DNA of 33,435 bases, from the NCBI GenBank assembly GCA_029379215.1, contig JAQYWO010000063.1, positions 1-33,435 on the forward strand. Direction: 5' to 3'. A program made the position numbers and the translations under genes. Positions 8,641 to 15,865 of the stretch are shown one piece after another; the stretch's first letter is position 1; the number at the start of each line of letters is the position of its first letter. The DNA comes from Rhizonema sp. PD37 (GTDB lineage Bacteria > Cyanobacteriota > Cyanobacteriia > Cyanobacteriales > Nostocaceae). A model generated the notes under the pieces. It searched no databases. It was not told where the DNA came from and saw nothing but the letters and a program-made list of their open reading frames with translations.

Positions 8641-9498
8641 ATGTTACGAAGAATAATTGTAGGAGCGATCGCTGTTACTGGATTAATAGGAGTATTTAGT
8701 ACTTCGACGAAAGCTGCCACAGTAACAAATATATCAGCAAATAATCCTGACTATCCTTATCTAATAGCAGGACAAATTATTTCAGACCAAGGCTATACTC
8801 TTACTTACGAACAAGATACTAGTTTTAATCAAAACGGACTTCCACCACTCAGCTATCCGACACCTTTTTCAGATCAAGCTAGCAAAAACTTTCTTGATAG
8901 CTTATCGAATCCAACAACACAAGACTTCAACAATCTTCCTTCAGGGACTGTTGTAACAAGTTTGCCTTTAAATTTTGGTAGCGCAGGGACAGGAACTTTT
9001 CAAGGACAAGGAACAATACTGGCTCCTAATGGTTCGATTTATCCTCAAAACAACAGTAATCAATTATTTGCAATTGGAAATCGTAGTATTGCGGCTAATT
9101 TACCCGGTTCAACTTATGATGAAGTTGATTTTTCAAAACCAATAGGTGCATTAGGTTTTTCTGTGTCTATTCCTAGATTTACTACGTACAGCAATACAAC
9201 TCTGGAATTAACTGAAATTGATGGAACGATAAAACAAATAGGATTACCTATAGTTGGAACGAGTGAAAATAAAATATCTTATATAGATGTAGTTGCACAA
9301 AGTTTATCAGAGCAATTCACCAAGATTCGATTCGTTGGTAACTCAAGTAGAATTCAAACTTTTGCTTTAGGAAATATTACTGCCGCAAACTTTAGCCAAA
9401 TTAAATCATCTACACCAGTGCCGGAGCCAACAGGAACTCTTGGTTCCTTAGGAGCGATCGCCTTTGGGATTGTGCTGCGAAGAAAGGTAAAAAGGTAA
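8641..9498 (+). CDS. PEP-CTERM sorting domain protein, 285 aa
   Basis: This is an exported protein. The N-terminal signal peptide is MLRRIIVGAIAVTGLIGVFSTSTKA-A. The C-terminus is a PEP-CTERM signal: VPEPTG, a hydrophobic stretch (LGSLGAIAFGIVL), then RRKVKR. Such proteins are sorted by exosortase and usually end up in extracellular matrix or on the surface. The body is beta-rich (FSKPIGALGFSVSIPRF, TTLELTEIDGTIKQIGL), like other cyanobacterial PEP-CTERM proteins with a jelly-roll-like domain. ATG 8641 is preferred over the in-frame TTG 8623, because the signal peptide begins naturally there. A HIP1 site lies in each end of the gene. Confidence 0.85.
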   Translation: MLRRIIVGAIAVTGLIGVFSTSTKAATVTNISANNPDYPYLIAGQIISDQGYTLTYEQDTSFNQNGLPPLSYPTPFSDQASKNFLDSLSNPTTQDFNNLPSGTVVTSLPLNFGSAGTGTFQGQGTILAPNGSIYPQNNSNQLFAIGNRSIAANLPGSTYDEVDFSKPIGALGFSVSIPRFTTYSNTTLELTEIDGTIKQIGLPIVGTSENKISYIDVVAQSLSEQFTKIRFVGNSSRIQTFALGNITAANFSQIKSSTPVPEPTGTLGSLGAIAFGIVLRRKVKR

Positions 9499-9580
9499 AA
9501 TGCTTCAGTTATCTACAATCCACGTTCCATCTTCCTCCGCGTGCATAAGTTGATTTCACTTACATTTATATAAAAAATAG

Positions 9581-9620
9581 AAGTCCGGCTTATGTCCTCA
9601 CAAGGTAATAACCCGGACTT
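9581..9620. terminator. Hairpin downstream of the PEP-CTERM gene
   Basis: Arms AAGTCCGG (9581-9588) and CCGGACTT (9613-9620) are perfectly complementary with a 24-base loop. A run of A residues precedes the left arm. It could end transcription in either direction. Confidence 0.35.
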
Positions 9621-9694
9621 TATTGAGGTATCTATATCTCAAATGGTGAAGACCATACAATCAAAATTTTGTCAATGCATAAGTTCTAAAGAAG

Positions 9695-10159
9695 ATGAAG
9701 ATTAAAACCGCGATCGCACTTGGAATTTTAGCCGCATCCCAGTTTGTCAGCACACCTGCTAAAGCAAAAAAACCATTTGTTTATGGACCGTGCCGTACTA
9801 TTGATATTTTTTTAAAAAAAGAATTAAGGAAGAAAGGTATTGATCCAGTGGAAGTAACGTTTGATTATCCACAAGAAAAGTACTCAACCTATCCGAAAGA
9901 CAGTACACAAATGCTGATAACGACAATAAAACCCCAAGACGACAAGATTTTAAGCAACGGACTTCTTCAAAAGCAACTATTTAACAAGGTTTACAAAGCT
10001 TGCTCTGATGTTGCGGCTATAACTCTAGGCGTACAGCAATCTGGTAATGATTCAACAGTGGGAGTTCCACTCACCGGAACTCAACCAATCTTATTCACTT
10101 GCATCCAAGAAGGAGGCACAAGTAAAAAGCTTCAATGGGGGACAAAGTATTGTAAGTAA
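9695..10159 (+). CDS. Small secreted protein with four cysteines, 154 aa
   Basis: The signal peptide is MKIKTAIALGILAASQFVSTPAKA, cut before KKPFVYGPC. The mature part has four cysteines (in GPCRTI, KACSD, FTCIQ and KYCK), an even number suited to two disulphides. Family not recognised. It is followed after 16 bases by the stop of the convergent integrase gene. The hydrophilic mature part with no anchor suggests a periplasmic or secreted product. Confidence 0.65.
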   Translation: MKIKTAIALGILAASQFVSTPAKAKKPFVYGPCRTIDIFLKKELRKKGIDPVEVTFDYPQEKYSTYPKDSTQMLITTIKPQDDKILSNGLLQKQLFNKVYKACSDVAAITLGVQQSGNDSTVGVPLTGTQPILFTCIQEGGTSKKLQWGTKYCK

Positions 10160-10175
10160 AAGTGATCGCCGTTCT

Positions 10176-11195
10176 TTATTTGTTGTTGCCAAAGTATGGG
10201 ATGTAAAGCTGCGCCGCTGCTTTCTGTTTCGCCACATCTCCACGACGGTCATAACGTTGGGTAGTTGCAAAGTTTGAGTGTCTAGCCAGTCCTTGAACGG
10301 TGGAAGAGTCAATGCCAGCATCAAACAGATTAGATATAAATGTTCTACGGAAATCGTGAGGCGAAACATCTCGGACACCAGCAAGTTTTGCTCGTTTTAA
10401 TAGCATGTTCATTATTACTTGGTCGGTCATGGAGTGACCAACTTTAACTTCCTTCTTCTGTGTTACCGGGTTGAACAATGCACCAGGAGCATCACCTCTA
10501 ATCGCAAGCCAATCTTTGAGATATTGCTCTGCCCCACCTTGAAGAAAAGTTATAGCATCTTTATTGCCTTTCCCCGCACGAACAGTAATCGCACCGCTAT
10601 CAATATTGATATCGGTGGTATCAAGTTTCACCACTTCGGATCGCCGAAGACCGGACATCATCACCGCCAACATTGCGGCATCCCTACAACCTGTTGGTGT
10701 TTTATCAAAGCAGCAACTTTGAATTAGTGCATTGATTTCTCCCTGATTAAGCATCCGCCCCGATGGCAGTGATTCTCCTTTGATGCTTTTTATGTCACAC
10801 GCCCTCATTCTGTCGTCGCTATTCATGAGGTTAAGTTTCCAGCATTCCTTCAAAACTCCTTTGAGAGCAGCAATCATTTTATTGGCTGTCGCTGGGCGGT
10901 AGCGTTCCATGAGGATAGAGCGAAGAGCAGTAGTGTGCTGATATTTTAACTGCCACCAAGGAAAGTTCCTGCTACCTACCTGCCCTTGAGTCAAGATGCC
11001 AGCGATCGCATCAAGGGATTGCCCCATAGTTCTGCGCGAAGATTCAGATAGAGAGCTTAAGTAAACAAAGACGGGGTTGGTATCTTCAGTTTGCTGAGGT
11101 AACTCCTGTAGTGATACCCCGAGAACCCGAGGACCAATATATACACCTAAATTTTCTACGGTTTCTACATCAAGTATTGCAACATTAGGGGTCAT
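10176..11195 (-). CDS. Tyrosine recombinase / phage-type integrase, 339 aa
   Basis: This is a site-specific recombinase that cuts and rejoins DNA through a tyrosine. The catalytic set is visible: R184 in SGLRRSE, a beta-hairpin Lys at 209 or 212 (GKGNKD), H280 and R283 in SPHDFRRTF, H306 in LARHSN, and Y315 in TQRYDRR. The N-terminal core-binding SAM-like domain covers about residues 40-125 (FVYLSSLSESSRRTMGQSLDAIAGIL...YRPATANKMIAALKGVL). Full length for the family. Its upstream region holds iteron-like repeats (11,222-11,369), which may be its arm-type sites or operators. It converges with the secreted protein gene on the left. Probably the integrase of a nested or ancestral mobile unit within the larger element. 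Confidence 0.92.
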   Translation of the reverse strand: MTPNVAILDVETVENLGVYIGPRVLGVSLQELPQQTEDTNPVFVYLSSLSESSRRTMGQSLDAIAGILTQGQVGSRNFPWWQLKYQHTTALRSILMERYRPATANKMIAALKGVLKECWKLNLMNSDDRMRACDIKSIKGESLPSGRMLNQGEINALIQSCCFDKTPTGCRDAAMLAVMMSGLRRSEVVKLDTTDINIDSGAITVRAGKGNKDAITFLQGGAEQYLKDWLAIRGDAPGALFNPVTQKKEVKVGHSMTDQVIMNMLLKRAKLAGVRDVSPHDFRRTFISNLFDAGIDSSTVQGLARHSNFATTQRYDRRGDVAKQKAAAQLYIPYFGNNK

Positions 11196-11221
11196 AAATG
11201 TAAGTGCTTTTGAAAAGATGT

Positions 11222-11369
11222 ATTCTCATAAGTGGTTAATTCAGTATACAGCGCGAAAGATTGTCAAACCGGAAACTTTTAAAAATCAGTATTTTATTCT
11301 CATAAGTACTTAGTCACTTAAACATTTTCATAAGTGCTTAGTTGCCTCGACATTTTCATAAGCACTTAG
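11222..11369. repeat. Four iteron-like repeats, ATTYTCATAAGTRCTTAG
   Basis: Copies start at 11,222, 11,296, 11,324 and 11,352; the last three are spaced exactly 28 bp. The core TAAGTACTTA is itself close to palindromic. They lie directly upstream of the integrase start (11,195). They could be integrase arm sites, an operator array, or replication iterons. Confidence 0.7.
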
Positions 11370-11391
11370 TGACTGCACCACAAAGTTCGGA

Positions 11392-11411
11392 GGTTATGAC
11401 GCGGCATAACC
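11392..11411. other. Small perfect hairpin
   Basis: GGTTATG, six bases, CATAACC at about 11,392-11,411. Its function is unclear. It lies between the iteron array and the TGTACA cluster. Confidence 0.4.
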
Positions 11412-11455
11412 GAGGACTCACAGAAGCGATCGCCGTTCCTCCCCGCCCTCCCCTC

Positions 11456-11535
11456 TGTACAGAATGGAGGAACTGTACAAAGTTAAAACTGTACAGCATT
11501 GATTACTAATAAGATCTATATAAGAATCTTGTACA
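11456..11535. promoter_or_regulatory. Cluster of four TGTACA sites
   Basis: TGTACA occurs at 11,456, 11,474, 11,490 and 11,530, with three copies within 40 bp. Most have the fuller word CTGTACAR. The pattern suggests binding sites of a dimeric regulator, but it does not match the spacing of the known NtcA (GTA-N8-TAC) or cyanobacterial LexA boxes. The remaining gap to 11,836 holds no other gene. Confidence 0.45.
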
Positions 11536-11701
11536 GAATTAACGGTTCCAGCCATCGGCAAACCTTATAGAGTCTATTACAGATATACCATCCAAAAAGA
11601 TACTAACTTGCGAAATGGATTGTATAAGATTTATCGATGAACTACGATGTCATTTGCTGCATCTGATCCATTTTCAACCAAATGTCCACACTTTTGAATG
11701 A

Positions 11702-12494
11702 TTTCTCGTTTTTCTTGGGAGAGAAACGAGGAACCTCTCGCTGAAGGGAACGGCGATCACTTCTGGTTGACACTGAGTAGTATTTTTTGCTATCTTTTTC
11801 TCTTTGCTGTTAGTTGCCTGATCAAAGGAGCTTCAATTGAAAATTAATTTAATCCCAGTATGTGACTCAGGGATCTCCTATGGGGGAGATGTGACTAACG
11901 ATGCGATTAATCGTTTTCGCCAATATTTACTAGGCGTAGTTATCGTTTGCCCAGAAGAAGAGTTTGAGTACTCAGAAGAGTTTGCTGCCCCCAGCAATAT
12001 TACAAAAGCAAATTTTTCCGCAGTAATTACGTTATTCCGAGAGCCAAAAACAATCGGTCAGATAACGGCGTTTATTCATTTAGATGGAATGAATATAAAT
12101 TTGACCGGAACCGGAGGTGCTTACGGACAAAAATTTCTTGATTGTTTAGCAAGGAATGAAGTCCAACCTTGGTTTTATCCATTAAAAGATGCCTATGCAA
12201 ACATTGAAAAAAATGTAGGAAATTCTCAATTCTATAAAGACGAAGATATTTCTCTATATAAAAAATTACAAATATGGGAAAAATTTTTAATCAATATTGT
12301 ACTTCCAAATCTTTATACAGAATCAGTTGGGTTGTTGGGCTTAAGTCGTAAGACTGGAAGTTGGCTTGAGTCTTGGAGAGCGGAAGATATCTAACAGTCA
12401 AGGAATTAGATTCCTACATGATTGGACGTTTTCTCATATCTCCTCCAAGAACAACGAAGGGCATCTCTCTGAAGTGAACAGCGATCGCTTTCCC
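11702..12494 (+). repeat. Diverged direct repeats flanking a single gene
   Basis: About 65 bases starting near 11,702 (TTTCTCGTTTTTCTTGG...) align without gaps to about 65 bases starting near 12,430 (TTTCTCATATCTCCTCC...), roughly 70% identical by eye. The most conserved part is TCTCNCTGAAGNGAACNGCG followed by ATC. The copies sit on either side of the 185-aa gene. Confidence 0.5.
11837..12394 (+). CDS. Hypothetical protein, 185 aa, TTG start
   Basis: I do not recognise this protein. Start is TTG 11,837, supported by AAAGGAG at 11,824-11,830 with ideal spacing; no ATG competes. The protein is soluble and mixed alpha/beta (KINLIPVCDSGISYGGDVTNDAINRFRQYLLGVVIVC...), without signal peptide or membrane helix. 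It has no same-strand neighbours and is flanked by two diverged copies of a repeat of about 65 bp (11,702-11,766 and 12,430-12,494), as if gene and flanks moved or duplicated as a cassette. Confidence 0.6.
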   Translation: MKINLIPVCDSGISYGGDVTNDAINRFRQYLLGVVIVCPEEEFEYSEEFAAPSNITKANFSAVITLFREPKTIGQITAFIHLDGMNINLTGTGGAYGQKFLDCLARNEVQPWFYPLKDAYANIEKNVGNSQFYKDEDISLYKKLQIWEKFLINIVLPNLYTESVGLLGLSRKTGSWLESWRAEDI

Positions 12495-12745
12495 GTACTA
12501 CCACCTACGAATAAGCCACTTATTAACTGTAAGTTTTCTCTCAAGTGCATACTGTATAAGGCGAGATACCCCCAGCAGAATGGAACAGGTTGGTGTGTGG
12601 GGCAATAAGTGTAAGTTTTCCGTAAAACCATTGATACACAAGCGGTTGAAGGTGGGGGACTCGTCAAACCTCTGTCAACTGTAAGTTTCTATATAAATCC
12701 CTGCTACAAACATGTTGCAACCTTTCCTTTTCTGCTACAGGTAGT

Positions 12746-12770
12746 CAAAGAGGGGACAGTCCCCACTTTG
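12746..12770. promoter_or_regulatory. 25-bp near-perfect palindrome
   Basis: CAAAG-x-GGGGAC, central A, GTCCCC-x-CTTTG. Eleven of twelve positions in each arm pair. It lies in the gene-free tract between two copies of the bipartite repeat. Operator or terminator-like; no U tract follows. Confidence 0.5.
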
Positions 12771-12844
12771 GAATGTTCATGGTCAAACAAAAAAATACTT
12801 TGGAGATCGCCGTTGTGCTGTCGAGGGGTTCTGCTGAATCCACA

Positions 12845-12873
12845 GCTTGTAACTGCAAGTTTCTCTTACAAGC
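12845..12873. other. Hairpin enclosing one copy of the bipartite repeat
   Basis: Arms GCTTGTAA (12,845-12,852) and TTACAAGC (12,866-12,873) are perfect; the AACTGCAAGTTT block falls within it. Suggests an RNA or DNA structure built around that copy. Confidence 0.4.
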
Positions 12874-13070
12874 ATTGCTACTCATACAGAGTTAACCTCA
12901 GCAGGGAATCTGAGATTTCTTTGTGACTATTCCCCTGAGTGAGGGTGAATTTCACTGCCGCGATCGCTGCAACGGGACAAGGATATACTACGATTTTTCA
13001 GAGCAAAATCATGACATCTTCACCTAAAAATGGGGTGTTTTTTCGTTAGGGCATTTTTGATTAGTAAAAT

Positions 13071-13154
13071 GGCTGGACAGCTTGTCAATTGTCAATCTTA
13101 GCCGGACAGCCCATTATAGTTATAGTTAATATATACTAGCGAGCGCTGTCCGGC
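13071..13154. promoter_or_regulatory. GCYGGACAGC sites, two direct and one inverted, around an AT-rich core
   Basis: GCTGGACAGC at 13,072-13,081, GCCGGACAGC at 13,101-13,110, and the exact inverse GCTGTCCGGC at 13,145-13,154. Between the last two lies an AT-rich stretch with TATAGTT repeats and a TATATACT box. A compact protein-binding region such as an operator, replication or nicking site is plausible. A small terminator-like hairpin (CACC...GGTG with T6, 13,021-13,043) lies just before it. Confidence 0.5.
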
Positions 13155-13200
13155 ATGTTGAGGCGTACTACAACAACAGACTTGAGGGATAATGTACTAC

Positions 13201-13240
13201 AACAAAGGCAGATGCCACAATGTCAGCATCTGCCTTTGTT
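13201..13240 (-). terminator. Perfect 15-bp hairpin
   Basis: Arms 13,201-13,215 and 13,226-13,240 pair perfectly over 15 bp with a 10-base loop. It lies 70 bases beyond the stop of the minus-strand gene at 13,310 and is the likely terminator of that unit. Confidence 0.6.
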
Positions 13241-13309
13241 GATGAGAGTCGTGTGTAGCTGTAAGTTTGAGCCGAAATACCTGCTACATAAAGCGGTGAG
13301 GGCGGTCGC

Positions 13310-13804
13310 TTAAATTTTTCGCCTTCTCCCCAAGTGATCGCCTGGGAATAGTTCGCTGTACACAGCATCAAGCGATGGGTAATAAGGTCGTCGTGGTGCC
13401 AAGTCTTCAATCATTGGTGAAAAATTCATAACTTTATGAATATACAGCGATAGAGATTTGTAGAATGTACGATTCCATTCTCTGCGGTGTTTCATTTGCC
13501 AATCACCAACTTTTTTGTAATGCCTTCGCCATGCGTGATCAAAGCGGCACTGCGGCATCCCCAATGATTGCCCAACCTGGGACAAGGACAAAAAGTAATC
13601 ATCTCTTACTTCTTCAACAATTCGCCCACCATTATCAACGGTCGCTACGCCTTGTGTAACTTTGATAGCTGGTATTGAGAAATCGGCGATCGCATATGAT
13701 TCCTCAACTTCAACTCGCGGATATTTCCTCTGCATCTCCGAGTGGCGATCAGCTGCTTCTTGATATCGTTGTGCTATTGCTGCGAACATAGTTTGTAGCG
13801 TCAA
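13310..13804 (-). CDS. Hypothetical protein, 164 aa
   Basis: Not recognised. The protein is basic, with a helical N-terminus (MTLQTMFAAIAQRYQEAADRHSEMQRKYPRVEV), a beta-like middle (VTQGVATVDNGGRIVEEVRDDYFLSLSQVGQSLGM) and a basic C-terminus (HLGRRRKI). The stretch LSLSQVGQSLGMPQCRFDHAWRRHYKKVGDW could be a winged or helix-turn-helix DNA-binding segment; this is a tentative reading. It is downstream of the primase-like gene on the same strand with 101 bases between, and one AACTGTAAGTTT block sits exactly at its start codon side (13,803). Confidence 0.55.
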   Translation of the reverse strand: MTLQTMFAAIAQRYQEAADRHSEMQRKYPRVEVEESYAIADFSIPAIKVTQGVATVDNGGRIVEEVRDDYFLSLSQVGQSLGMPQCRFDHAWRRHYKKVGDWQMKHRREWNRTFYKSLSLYIHKVMNFSPMIEDLAPRRPYYPSLDAVYSELFPGDHLGRRRKI

Positions 13805-13905
13805 CTGTAAGTTTTCCTTGTAATGTGGTCGTAGACTATCTTTTCAAATAGGGTAAAAAACCACCTTTGACCAATGCGGGAGAAGTCGCATTGGTCAAAC
13901 TTTGA

Positions 13906-15012
13906 TTAAGCGAGGACTTCTCCTTTCAGGCACCAAGAATCGTGAATGCCTTTTACCATCACCGCCTCTTCATGGTCAGGGGCACTATCTGAGTACCGCC
14001 CGATATAAGTACAGATGCCGTTACCTGATCGCCAAGGTTTTGGCTGGAGCCTCGCTCGATAACAACCCTGAGCTTGACAAAGTTGTTGATAGAGGCGATC
14101 GCTTCCCAGTGTTTCAAGTACTGCTGATGATTGCGCTGAGAGCGGTTCCCACAGTCGCGACATTTCAATCAGTCGGAACCCGTTTTTGGTTCGATATACC
14201 TCAAAACTCAGTTCCCAATCTTTGCTCACGTTGGCGACTGCCTTTAGGATTTCATCTTCTTGAATCCGGACATTTCCCCAAGGCATCGTCTCCGGACAAA
14301 ACTCGTCCCAGTTCTCTGGTTGTAAGTCGATATCAATGAACATCACATTTAGCGAATTTAAGCACCTCACTCCATAGCTGTTCCTCGTAATAAAGGCGAA
14401 TTGCTTCTCTTCTTTTGTCGCGAAAGATTGTAAAAGTGGTTCTGTGAGGGCTTGGTATCCGGCATCGCAATAGCTCCATGCCTCAATAGCATGTCGTTGT
14501 TCTTTGGTGGTGAAAAGCCCACGTACTTGTGCTAGGTGAAATTTTTCGCGAGCGCTGATGGGGAGTTGAACCAGAATTTCTGGAGAGAGAGTAGGAAGTG
14601 TCTTTAGATACTCTTGAACTTCTTCTTCTGCTCTTCGGTAATCAACTACAGAAGGAAGGATAAGTGATCGCTTAATATCCGCCAGTCGTTGCTGTTGGAA
14701 CCTAATCTCTTTTTGAACAGCAATAATTCCTTCATTCTTTCCTGCCTCAGCCGCCACAACATACATTGGGATTGCTCCTCCAAATTCAGCGCGGCGACGC
14801 ATTATCGGCATAGAAAAAGCCAATAAATTCTCTTGCTTGTTTAGGTAGATAATTTCGCCCTTAATTTCGCATTCTTGGTGTTCACTAGTCCCAGCTTGGC
14901 GGTGTGCAGCGAAATCAATAAGCCGTCTTGTCAGCAGTGGATATTTCTTGAAGTCTGTCATTTTTCTTTGGTGCAAAGTTTCTTGAAGTGATGTGGTAGG
15001 TAGATGCACCAT
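13906..15012 (-). CDS. Possible primase/polymerase-like protein, 368 aa
   Basis: Residues about 210-340 hold the features that stand out: a hydrophobic strand ending in D-x-D (VMFIDIDLQ, D227 and D229), then FEVYRTKNGFRLIE, then GSDRLYQQLC and CYRARLQPKPWR. The order of an acidic DxD, a basic strand and a late Arg/Lys motif recalls archaeo-eukaryotic primase-type enzymes, but the usual sxH motif is not seen, so this is tentative. Residues 95-200 are helical and charged. The start is ATG 15,010-15,012, with GGAG eight bases upstream; the frame continues to TTG 15,027, whose own codon lies within that Shine-Dalgarno. Context (integrase, iterons, RHH gene) fits a replication role. Confidence 0.55.
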   Translation of the reverse strand: MVHLPTTSLQETLHQRKMTDFKKYPLLTRRLIDFAAHRQAGTSEHQECEIKGEIIYLNKQENLLAFSMPIMRRRAEFGGAIPMYVVAAEAGKNEGIIAVQKEIRFQQQRLADIKRSLILPSVVDYRRAEEEVQEYLKTLPTLSPEILVQLPISAREKFHLAQVRGLFTTKEQRHAIEAWSYCDAGYQALTEPLLQSFATKEEKQFAFITRNSYGVRCLNSLNVMFIDIDLQPENWDEFCPETMPWGNVRIQEDEILKAVANVSKDWELSFEVYRTKNGFRLIEMSRLWEPLSAQSSAVLETLGSDRLYQQLCQAQGCYRARLQPKPWRSGNGICTYIGRYSDSAPDHEEAVMVKGIHDSWCLKGEVLA

Positions 15013-15116
15013 TTTTCGTAACTCCAAGGGGAGCTTATTAGATGCGTGTCACAGATTTCGTTACTCTCGCTGCGGAGCAGGCGCAATCGCACCCACGAAT
15101 TTTTACTTTATAAAAG

Positions 15117-15128
15117 GAACAAGTTCCT
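15117..15128. promoter_or_regulatory. Palindrome GGAACAAGTTCC
   Basis: A 12-base inverted repeat with arms GGAAC/GTTCC in the 540-bp gap upstream of both the primase-like gene and the RHH gene. No other gene is seen between 15,028 and 15,395. Confidence 0.3.
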
Positions 15129-15395
15129 ATGCTTGGAATAATGTAGCTAGGTTTATACAACGGGCACTGCGAGCATTTTGCTATCATGGCGATGGTTTTA
15201 ATCTCTCAAGGGTTGACTAAGGGCGATCGCTTACTTTTTGGACGGAGGGGCGGTCGCTCTTTTTGTTATCAGATATTTTTAAAGGCACTTACTCAACAAA
15301 ACCTCTTCCTGACAGGCGACCAACTTCTCACCGCTGGCGGGTATCTTTGCTTCAACCCCGGAATACCGTAGCTTTCTGTGCCTTTATATTTTTAT

Positions 15396-15547
15396 GATAA
15401 CACTGATAACATTAGATAACAGTCATTGAGATAACAAGTTATCATCACTATTTATAATAGTTTCTACGGATATACCTGTATTTCTGATAACACTTCCTTA
15501 TCAACACTCTTTCATAAGAGCAGCGTGATAGGCTAGAGGTTGATAAC
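15396..15547. promoter_or_regulatory. Operator-like array of GATAAC boxes
   Basis: GATAAC on the plus strand at 15,396, 15,405, 15,415, 15,430, 15,486 and 15,542, plus the inverse GTTATC at 15,438. The first three are 9-10 bp apart, about one helical turn. The array ends 22 bases before the start of an RHH gene, the classical layout of an autoregulated CopG/ParG-type repressor. Confidence 0.65.
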
Positions 15548-15569
15548 AATTGCTAACAAGTAAAACAGT

Positions 15570-15809
15570 ATGGCAAGTCCTTTCTTTTCAGGGAGAATTC
15601 CCCAAGAATTATTTGAGCGGATAGAACAAAATATTCAAAACACAGGTAGGACAAAAACCGAGATTTTAGTAGCTGCCCTTGAAATTTACCTAAGCAGTCC
15701 ACAGTCACAGATAAAGACTGATAACGCTGATATCAGAGAAGAGATTGCATTATTGCGACAGGAGTTTTTGACCCAGCTTGAGGAAATGCGGGTAAAGTTG
15801 CCAGCTTAG
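15570..15809 (+). CDS. Ribbon-helix-helix DNA-binding protein, 79 aa
   Basis: N-terminal ribbon FFSGRIPQELFERIEQ followed by helices IQNTGRTKTEILVAALEIYLSS matches CopG/Arc-type RHH proteins, which dimerise and bind short operator repeats. Residues 50-77 form a short coiled coil (REEIALLRQEFLTQLEEMRVKL). The GATAAC array upstream is its probable operator. The next gene begins in a different frame 57 bases after the stop and continues a coiled-coil-type sequence, so the two may once have been one gene. Confidence 0.8.
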   Translation: MASPFFSGRIPQELFERIEQNIQNTGRTKTEILVAALEIYLSSPQSQIKTDNADIREEIALLRQEFLTQLEEMRVKLPA

Positions 15810-15865
15810 GAGCAACGCCCACTCTTAAGCCTGAGGATAGGGCGGAATTACAAGAAATACAAGAG

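Larger units (their letters stand above)
12525..13297 (+). repeat. Five-copy bipartite repeat, AACTGTAAGTTT-N13-TGCTACA
   Basis: Copies begin at 12,525, 12,607, 12,677, 12,851 and 13,257, all in the same orientation. Each has an AACTGTAAGTTT-like block (arms AACT/AGTT around GTA), then exactly 13 bases, then a TGCTACATAAGCGG-like block that varies more. Two further copies of the first block alone are at 13,803 and 26,312. The gene-free stretch 12,395-13,309 is largely made of this array plus palindromes. The second block resembles an extended -10 (TGnTACAAA), so the repeats may be promoters of short transcripts; binding sites or a decayed repeat family are alternatives. Confidence 0.65.

Noticed and set aside
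12366..12667. Open frames on both strands in the repeat tract (80 and 77 codons)
   Set aside because: They cross the bipartite repeats, lack ribosome binding sites, and have no protein-like pattern.
12525..13297. CRISPR array
   Set aside because: Copies are degenerate, spaced irregularly by 70-400 bp, and there are no uniform spacers or cas genes.
13902..14339. 145-codon plus-strand frame inside the primase-like gene
   Set aside because: Antisense to a well-supported gene with a good start and motifs; composition is not protein-like.
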